DNA of 48,127 bases. It comes from Mesoaciditoga lauensis cd-1655R = DSM 25116. GTDB lineage: Bacteria; Thermotogota; Thermotogae; Mesoaciditogales; Mesoaciditogaceae. The translations under genes and the position numbers were made by a program. Of the stretch, positions 42,718-48,127 are shown one piece after another; the first letter of the stretch is position 1; every line of letters starts with the position of its first letter. The DNA lies in the NCBI RefSeq assembly GCF_000745455.1, contig NZ_JQJI01000016.1, positions 1 through 48,127 of the forward strand. The letters run 5' to 3'. Below the pieces are notes generated by a model, which saw nothing but the letters and a program-made list of their open reading frames with translations, was not told the DNA's origin and ran no database searches.

Positions 42718-44332
42718 AGTTCTCATTATAGGCCACAAAAATCCAGATACGGACAGCATATGCAGTGCGATAGGGTATGAGAATTTTTTGAATCGTCTTG
42801 AAAAGAGTGACAAATATGCCGCCGCTAGATGTGGCGAGATAAATCCGGAAACGCAATTCGCTTTATCTTTTTTCAACATAGATCCTCCACTTTTCGTTGA
42901 AAACGTTGAAGCGAAAGTTGGAGATATGAAACTGCCACCACTTGTAAGCGCTCTTGAAGACGTTCCGACTGTGGACGTTGCCGCTTTAATGGACGAGCAT
43001 GATGTCAAAAACGTTCCCATTGTGGACGAACAAGGGAAATTAAAAGGGCTTGTGAGTGAAAGAGGACTTGCAAAGGTTTACGTAAGAAGGTTGAAAATAG
43101 AGCCTCTTAGAGTTGCCCCTATAGAGTTGAAAACGCTGGCCAGAATTTTGAAGGCGAAAATCTTCATTCAGGCCCATGAAAAACTTAACGGAAAAGTTTA
43201 TACTGTTGTGGACGCCCTTCACGTGGCGCTTTCGAAATTATCTCACGACGATGTTGCCGTCGTAGGAGATAATGAGCCCGCTCAGCTGGCCTTGATAAGC
43301 CACGGAATAGCCGCCTTGATAGTTGTTGATGGTGCACCAGTTGGAGAGAGAGTTATACATGAAGCCAAACAGCATAATACATCTTTGCTGGCGACTTCTC
43401 TCGACGCCTTTGGCGTTGGAAAGATGATCAACCTTTCTTTGCCTGCGAAGATGATCATGACAGAAGATGTGCCTAAACTCACAAAAGAAGATACTATAAG
43501 CTACGCAAAGGATTTGGTGTATTTTTCAAAGTTCAGGAGCGCATGTGTGGTAGAAGAGGATAATCATCTTCTTGGAGTTGTCACAAGGACGACGCTGATG
43601 GAAGAAGTTCACAAGTCGGTGATACTTTTAGATCATAACGAGCTTTCTCAAGCGGTAGATGGAATAGAAGAAGCGGAAATATTGGAGATAATAGATCATC
43701 ATCGTCTTGGAACCATAAACACACTTAGGCCTGTCAAATTCTTAAATGATCCTGTTGGTTCCACATCGACGATAATAGCCAGGAAATTTGTGGAGTCAAA
43801 GATGAAACCATCAAAGAAGATAGCTGGTGCGCTTTTGAGTGGGATTCTTTCGGATACACTGGTTTTGAAGTTGTCCACGACAACAGACATAGACGTAAAA
43901 ATGGCGAATTATTTAACAGATATTGCTAAAGTGGATATCACCGATTATGGCATGAATTTGATAAAAGCCGGCATGAATTTGGAGAATCTTTCCATTGAAG
44001 AGATGCTGAATCGTGATGTCAAAAAGTACGTGATATACGGAAAAGAGCTTATGATATCTCAGGTGATGGTTCCTTCGTTTGAATACGACAGAAAACACGC
44101 TGAGGAAATTCAAAAAAAGATAAAACGAATAAGGACCAATGCAGGCTTAGATTGTTTCTTTGCGTTGTTCACGAACGTTTTTGAGAATGCCAGCGATCTC
44201 TTTATGGATGGAGAGCAGTCATGCTTAAACAAATTTTCTTCTCAAAAGCAGCCCATAACTTTGAAAAACGTTATGTCAAGGAAAAAAGATTTCCTTCCAA
44301 AGATAGGCCAAATTCTCAGAAGTATGAGATGA
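42710..44332 (+). CDS. ppaC: Family II (Mn-dependent) inorganic pyrophosphatase with CBS-DRTGG-CBS insert
   Basis: The product, about 540 residues, hydrolyses pyrophosphate. [20 protein letters not shown] (residues 2-21) gives the metal ligands His9, Asp13 and Asp15, and EIIDHHRLG gives the DHH motif (329-331). The DHHA2 domain follows (about 345-510). Between them lie a CBS motif pair ([20 protein letters not shown] and a second near 260) around a DRTGG domain, the adenine-nucleotide regulatory insert of Clostridium-type enzymes. No ATG, GTG or TTG precedes the essential N terminus. ACG 42710 stands 8 bases after AAGGAGG where the ATG should be, so ACG is the likely start or a sequence error. 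The first ATG at 42788 would remove the metal site. It overlaps mnmG by 8 bases. Confidence 0.8.
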   Translation, partial: TSKVLIIGHKNPDTDSICSAIGYENFLNRLEKSDKYAAARCGEINPETQFALSFFNIDPPLFVENVEAKVGDMKLPPLVSALEDVPTVDVAALMDEHDVKNVPIVDEQGKLKGLVSERGLAKVYVRRLKIEPLRVAPIELKTLARILKAKIFIQAHEKLNGKVYTVVDALHVALSKLSHDDVAVVGDNEPAQLALISHGIAALIVVDGAPVGERVIHEAKQHNTSLLATSLDAFGVGKMINLSLPAKMIMTEDVPKLTKEDTISYAKDLVYFSKFRSACVVEEDNHLLGVVTRTTLMEEVHKSVILLDHNELSQAVDGIEEAEILEIIDHHRLGTINTLRPVKFLNDPVGSTSTIIARKFVESKMKPSKKIAGALLSGILSDTLVLKLSTTTDIDVKMANYLTDIAKVDITDYGMNLIKAGMNLENLSIEEMLNRDVKKYVIYGKELMISQVMVPSFEYDRKHAEEIQKKIKRIRTNAGLDCFFALFTNVFENASDLFMDGEQSCLNKFSSQKQPITLKNVMSRKKDFLPKIGQILRSMR

Positions 44333-44345
44333 GGAGGAAGCCAAC

Positions 44346-45833
44346 GTGAGAAGGGTTTCCACGTTCTTAAAAGTGATTTTGTATTGGATTGCAATACCTG
44401 CCGCAAGCATATGGATTGTTGATTTTTATACTAATGCTCACCCTCATGAATGGTGGGGAACGTTTTTCATACTGTTTGGTCTTTTCTGGAGTGGGTTGGC
44501 AACTTCTTACCTGGTGATCGTTGGTGGAGGAGCACCTTTCTTTGGAAAAAATTCACCCAAATTACTGGTCACATGTGGACCTTACTCGATGTCGCGCCAC
44601 CCTATCTATTTTGGATATTTTCTTTACACGCTGGGACTATCTCTGTTCTTCAACGTTTTGAGTTTGCCTTTGATACTTGTAGAACTCATAATTTTGTTCA
44701 TAATCATTCCTTTTGAAGAGAAAGGAATGAAAAAGAGATTTGCCGATTTTGACAAATACAAGGGATCCACTCCACTCTTCGTTCCCATGAAAAAATGGAA
44801 AATAGACGAAGCTAAGGATCCCCCTTTCCTTTTCGTCTTCCTTTACATGATTGGAAAATTCCTCATAAAATTTTTCTATGACGTCCGTGCTCATGGAAGA
44901 GAAAACATTCCAGAACCTCCGTTTATAGTCGTTTCAAATCACAATTCTTATTTTGATCCGTTTTTCATAATGGATGCGATGGATTTTTACATGAAGGCCC
45001 CGCTGAGTTGGGCGCATTACGAAAATATGAAATGGCTTATCGATCATGTTGGGATGTTCCCCATAAAACGTTACACTGCAGATTCTTCCGCCATCATGAA
45101 GATGATCAGGGCGTTGAGGCATAAGGGAGTCATAGGCATTTTCATTGAAAACGAAAGAAGTTGGGATGGAAGGCCGCTTAACGTGAAAAACGGGATAGAC
45201 AAATTGATAGAGACGTTGAAAGCGCCTCTCTTGCCCGTGAGAATAGAAAGGGCACACTTAATGTGGCCAAGGTGGGCCACCAAGTTCCACAAAGGAACTC
45301 TGGATGTGTTCATAGGTAAGGTAACCTCTTCAAGCAACTACAAAGAGGCTTTTGGGTTTGTTTTAAGAGATACGGTCCCACCAACTGAAAAATACAAAGA
45401 TTACAGGGGCATAGAAAGCTATCTGTGGAGATGTCCTGAGTGCGGGAGCATCTCCAGCTTGAAGTCGTTTAAAAACGGATTTTCATGCGCGGAATGTGGA
45501 AAATCGTGGATAAAGCCGACAGTTGAGCAAGTAAGAAAATTGCATGATTCTATATATCCGTCTGATATATCCGACTTACCAATAGAAGATACGGCCATCG
45601 TTAATGGAGAAGAAATGAAAATATCTTTATATGATAGCTCATTGAAATTTGGAGATGAAACTGTCGAAATTTCAAAAGTGAAAGCTTTCCTTGTCGAATC
45701 GAGGCATGAATTCTACGTTTACACCGGAAAGTTATATGAAATTCACCCTCGCAACACATCTCCTTTGATGTGGAAAGAGTGGGTAGATTTTCTTAAAAAA
45801 GACGATGATAATTATTGGAGATATAGAGATTGA
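44346..45833 (+). CDS. Fusion: isoprenylcysteine-methyltransferase-like + PlsC acyltransferase + zinc ribbon
   Basis: A 495-residue membrane protein with three modules. Residues about 5-145 are four membrane helices with CGPYSMSRHPIYFGYFLYTL (about 77-96), the SAM site of ICMT/PEMT-type methyltransferases. Residues about 160-340 are a PlsC acyltransferase with the NHNSYFDPF motif (His199 x4 Asp204), FPIKRY and IENERSWDGR in place of the usual FPEGTRS, and PLLPVRI. Residues 363-384 are a zinc ribbon (CPECG, then CAECG), followed by a 110-residue tail. It may modify or build membrane lipids, with the ribbon aiding assembly or protein contact (inference). It follows the pyrophosphatase by 13 bases and AGGAGG precedes the GTG/ATG region. 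Confidence 0.8.
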   Translation: MRRVSTFLKVILYWIAIPAASIWIVDFYTNAHPHEWWGTFFILFGLFWSGLATSYLVIVGGGAPFFGKNSPKLLVTCGPYSMSRHPIYFGYFLYTLGLSLFFNVLSLPLILVELIILFIIIPFEEKGMKKRFADFDKYKGSTPLFVPMKKWKIDEAKDPPFLFVFLYMIGKFLIKFFYDVRAHGRENIPEPPFIVVSNHNSYFDPFFIMDAMDFYMKAPLSWAHYENMKWLIDHVGMFPIKRYTADSSAIMKMIRALRHKGVIGIFIENERSWDGRPLNVKNGIDKLIETLKAPLLPVRIERAHLMWPRWATKFHKGTLDVFIGKVTSSSNYKEAFGFVLRDTVPPTEKYKDYRGIESYLWRCPECGSISSLKSFKNGFSCAECGKSWIKPTVEQVRKLHDSIYPSDISDLPIEDTAIVNGEEMKISLYDSSLKFGDETVEISKVKAFLVESRHEFYVYTGKLYEIHPRNTSPLMWKEWVDFLKKDDDNYWRYRD

Positions 45834-45887
45834 ATTCTTAAACTTGGCGCGCATCGAGAAAGATTGAATTCATTATCATTTCTTCCA

Positions 45888-46258
45888 AACTCACGTTGTG
45901 CACGAATATTACGAAAGGTATTACAAGAGACATTAAAAAATTCTATGAATCTATGAAAACGTGGGAGCAACACATTGAAATACAATCCTTTTTGATTTAA
46001 AACCCGCTCTCCAAGCGACCAAGGCAATTTTTTTCGAAGTTCCTGTCAGAACGGATTCGCTCTTCTTTCCGTCTTCTTAATTCAAAATATGAGGCACGCT
46101 CAGACACTCGTCCGTGAGTGCTTCGCTTTCTCGGCACGTCCTGTGCCTCTCAACCTCATATTTTGAATCTTCAGCCGGAGAGCTCATATGTTCTGACAAG
46201 TACTTCGAGGGTGGGATTTAATCCTTTTTGAAATACTCTGTAACATCGACGCACAAGT
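45888..46258. mobile_element. Palindromic element copy H (most complete)
   Basis: A 371-bp element between AACTCACGTTGTGCACGAAT (45888) and GTAACATCGACGCACAAGTT (46240). The core at 46034-46208 has arms TCGAAGTTCCTGTCAGAAC and GTTCTGACAAGTACTTCGA, a stem AATTCAAAATATGAGG / CCTCATATTTTGAATC and hairpins CACTCGTCCGTGAGTG and GGCACGTCCTGTGCC. The flanks carry CCGCTCTCCAAGCGACCAAG and GTGGGATTTAATCC, also present in copies A, E and G. It lies between convergent genes. A TCCA/CCA match just outside the ends could be a short target duplication but is too short to trust. Confidence 0.75.
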
Positions 46259-46397
46259 TCCAAAGAAAACTCCATAGTCTATGCAACTATGCAACAAAGT
46301 AGTTCACGCATCTTTCGAATCTACAGTTTCTATGTTAAAAGGGACTTCGATGCAAAAACATAACTTCTTATGGGAAACCGTAAAATTTCACAAGAAC

Positions 46398-47666
46398 TCA
46401 ATTTTCAAGCAATTTCTTTTTAAGAGGTCCTACCCACAGAGTTTCCACTATAACTGTTGTGAGAACGACTATAACCGTAACGCTTAATATTGTTTCTCCC
46501 CATTGTATAAGTTGAGCGTTATGATAAAGCCTTCCCAAGCTCAAAGGCAAACTTGCAAGTGCTGCAGGCACGACTCCTCTTGGTCCTTCAAAAGAGATGA
46601 ACAGATACTCTCTCCACGACCATTTTTTCAATGGAAGAAGTGTTGTTCCCGCAAGAGGTCTTGCCACAAAAATAACTATTCCTGCCACGATACTTCCAAG
46701 AACAAGATTGGCACCTATGATTTTGAGATCAAGACTGGCTCCTAGCAACAAGAATATAAAAACTGTTGAAAGGCTTGACAGTATTTCGTTGAACCTCACT
46801 TCGAAGTCCAAAGCTCTTTGAACGCTTTCCGATTCTCCATGTTTTTTGAAGAATATTTTGTGGTTCCCCAAAACTATCCCAATAGTGGTTGCAACCAAAT
46901 AACCTGAAGCTTGAAAATACTCTCCCACAAAAAAGCCACTGAAAGCCAGCGAAAGCGCATAAATAACTGGCGTTCTTTCAAGTTTAAGCCATCTTATAAG
47001 CCAATATCCCAATATTCCCATTCCTATACCAATTGCTATTGAAGCTCCAACTTCATAAAGGAAAAAGAGAATAGCTGCTGGATAAAGAGAGGTGTACTTT
47101 GCTATGCCTTCCAAGAATTTAGCACTTTGAGCATTGGGCAAAAGAAAGGCTATAGCAAGAGTTGTCAGCACGATACCAAGTGGATCGTTGAAAATCGATT
47201 CTGTAACTATTACGGTTTTTATATCTTCGTTGACTTTATTCTGTTTGAAAAGTGGTATAAGCGTTGCAGGATCGGTTGCACCTATTATGGCACCAAAAAG
47301 GAATCCAACGACAAATGGAACATGGAACAACCACGAAAAGGCAAAGGCAGCTACACTAGCCGTTATAAGCAATCCTACGGTATCAAGTATGCTTATCGTG
47401 GCCATGTGCTTTTTTAGAAGTGGCCATTTCAAATCATGCCCTTCTGTAAATAAGATTATGATCAAGCCAAAGACACGGATATAATCGAATATGTAATGGG
47501 CTATCTCCCTGTTTATCATTCCAAGAATGGGGCCAAATATCATTCCGACAACTATCAATATGGGAATGTAAGATATGTGCATTTTTTCGCCGAACAAATA
47601 GGATATCATTCCTAAGAACATAACGATTGCAAGTGTATAAGAGAGCATGTCTACGTTGATCATCAT
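46398..47666 (-). CDS. CPA1-family Na+(K+)/H+ antiporter
   Basis: A 422-residue membrane protein with 12-13 predicted helices. FLFGAIIGATDPATLIPLFK (about residues 124-143) and VTESIFNDPLGIVLTTLAI (about 154-172) hold the ion-binding Asp residues of the NhaP/CPA1 type, and SFEGPRGVVPAALASLPLSL (about 357-376) is the conserved late Arg-containing motif. It exchanges Na+ or K+ for protons and helps pH and salt balance. AAGGAG lies about 8 bases before ATG 47666; ATG 47663 is equally possible. No soluble TrkA-like domain follows the membrane part. Confidence 0.85.
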   Translation of the reverse strand: MMINVDMLSYTLAIVMFLGMISYLFGEKMHISYIPILIVVGMIFGPILGMINREIAHYIFDYIRVFGLIIILFTEGHDLKWPLLKKHMATISILDTVGLLITASVAAFAFSWLFHVPFVVGFLFGAIIGATDPATLIPLFKQNKVNEDIKTVIVTESIFNDPLGIVLTTLAIAFLLPNAQSAKFLEGIAKYTSLYPAAILFFLYEVGASIAIGIGMGILGYWLIRWLKLERTPVIYALSLAFSGFFVGEYFQASGYLVATTIGIVLGNHKIFFKKHGESESVQRALDFEVRFNEILSSLSTVFIFLLLGASLDLKIIGANLVLGSIVAGIVIFVARPLAGTTLLPLKKWSWREYLFISFEGPRGVVPAALASLPLSLGRLYHNAQLIQWGETILSVTVIVVLTTVIVETLWVGPLKKKLLEN

Positions 47667-47773
47667 AAAACCACTCCTTCACATTTTACAAAACTGACAG
47701 AACTAATCTTACACCCATTTTTATAAGCTTTTTTTAACATTGCACTTCTTTTTATAAGTTTTTTTTAACTTTT

Positions 47774-47799
47774 CTGACAGGGCCCCCTGACAGGGCCCC
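47774..47799. repeat. Tandem 13-bp duplication next to the right-hand IS
   Basis: CTGACAGGGCCCC occurs twice back to back. Just to the left, TTTTTATAAGCTTTTTTTAAC and a near copy also repeat. The first inner base after the duplication starts AAATTAAC, before the transposase stop. The tandem could be an IS end plus a duplicated target or an old excision scar. Confidence 0.4.
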
Positions 47800-47822
47800 A
47801 AATTAACAAATGAAAGTTAATA

Positions 47823-48127
47823 TTATCTAAAGCGCCTGTGAGTAATCTTGAACTCGTTCAGCTTTTCAAAGAAAACATTCCTAAGCCCGGCATAAATCAT
47901 CTCATTTCTAAATCTCGTATAGAACGAATATCTTCCGTCTTTGACAATGTTCTCTCTCATCTCATACATAACCATGTACGCAAGCGTGTACGTGCATAAC
48001 AACGCGAGCAATCTTTTCTCATTCATCCCATTCGAATATTTTCCAAAGCCCATTCCACTCTTGTAATCCCTAAAGGTCTCTTCTATGAAAAATCTCTTTC
48101 GGTATGTGTCCACTATGTACAAGGGAG
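47823..48127 (-). CDS. IS4-family transposase, C-terminal part (cut by window edge)
   Basis: The frame enters from the right edge and reads YIVDTYRKRFFIEETFRDYK, a perfect Y-x2-R-x3-E-x6-K signature of IS4-family DDE transposases with the catalytic Glu. It continues GMGFGKYSNGMNEKRLLALL and ends THRRFR at 47823. The upstream part with both Asp residues is outside the window. It is on the same strand as the N-terminal transposase piece at the left edge and is probably another copy of the same element. Confidence 0.85.
   Translation of the reverse strand, partial: PLYIVDTYRKRFFIEETFRDYKSGMGFGKYSNGMNEKRLLALLCTYTLAYMVMYEMRENIVKDGRYSFYTRFRNEMIYAGLRNVFFEKLNEFKITHRRFR

Overview
The window looks like a chromosomal segment of an AT-rich member of the Thermotogota (an inference from gene content and protein style; there is no rRNA to prove it). 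Genes are tightly packed, with good Shine-Dalgarno sites and TTGACA-17-TATAAT promoters. Both ends lie inside same-strand fragments of IS4/IS10-like transposases: the N-terminal part at the left edge and the C-terminal part with the YREK signature at the right. This is what a segment lying between two copies of one insertion sequence would look like.

Layout. 0.6-6.8 kb: a bile-acid/ACR3-type transporter, an LRR lipoprotein, a GntR regulator coupled to an NlpC/P60 cell-wall hydrolase, and a MIF-like tautomerase. 7.2-12.7 kb (minus strand): a sugar operon of solute-binding protein, two permeases, a GT-A glycosyltransferase and an RpiR regulator, with no ATPase gene, driven by a consensus promoter. 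13.1-15.1 kb: an SDR reductase and thiolase pair for acetoacetyl-CoA/3-hydroxyacyl-CoA chemistry. 15.5-18.1 kb (minus): a second LRR lipoprotein and a small exported, possibly outer-membrane, protein. 18.6-24.8 kb: AddA and AddB recombination helicase-nucleases. 25.2-26.2 kb: a HAD phosphatase and a DGC-domain protein. 26.3-37.2 kb: a defence island (PD-(D/E)XK nuclease, HsdM, HsdS, an Abi_C-like protein, HsdR, XRE regulator) followed by a decaying toxin-antitoxin region and frameshifted regulators. 37.4-40.3 kb: PfkB kinase, TauE/SafE and EamA transporters, and a small minus-strand ORF. 40.3-45.8 kb: tRNA-Met(CAU), then mnmG, a CBS/DRTGG family II pyrophosphatase that seems to start at ACG, and a methyltransferase-like/PlsC/zinc-ribbon fusion. 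46.4-47.7 kb: a CPA1 antiporter.

The most striking non-coding feature is a family of at least seven non-coding elements with related terminal inverted repeats (about AACTCACATTGTGCGTCGAT). Most carry a core of about 175 bp that folds into a Y: one long stem topped by two small hairpins with TCCG/GTCCT loops. Copies lie between genes in every orientation context (A at 1.8 kb, C at 6.1 kb, B at 6.9 kb, D at 12.8 kb, E at 15.1 kb, F at 18.3 kb, G remnant at 24.9 kb, H at 45.9 kb, plus a core-less copy at 40.5 kb). The stems differ between copies but stay paired, so pairing is being preserved. None lie in the defence island, which fits later acquisition of that island. A second, shorter two-hairpin repeat occurs at 17.2, 25.0 and 37.3 kb, and its last two copies bracket the island as near-identical direct repeats.

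All functional calls come from reading motifs and gene order. No database search was run.
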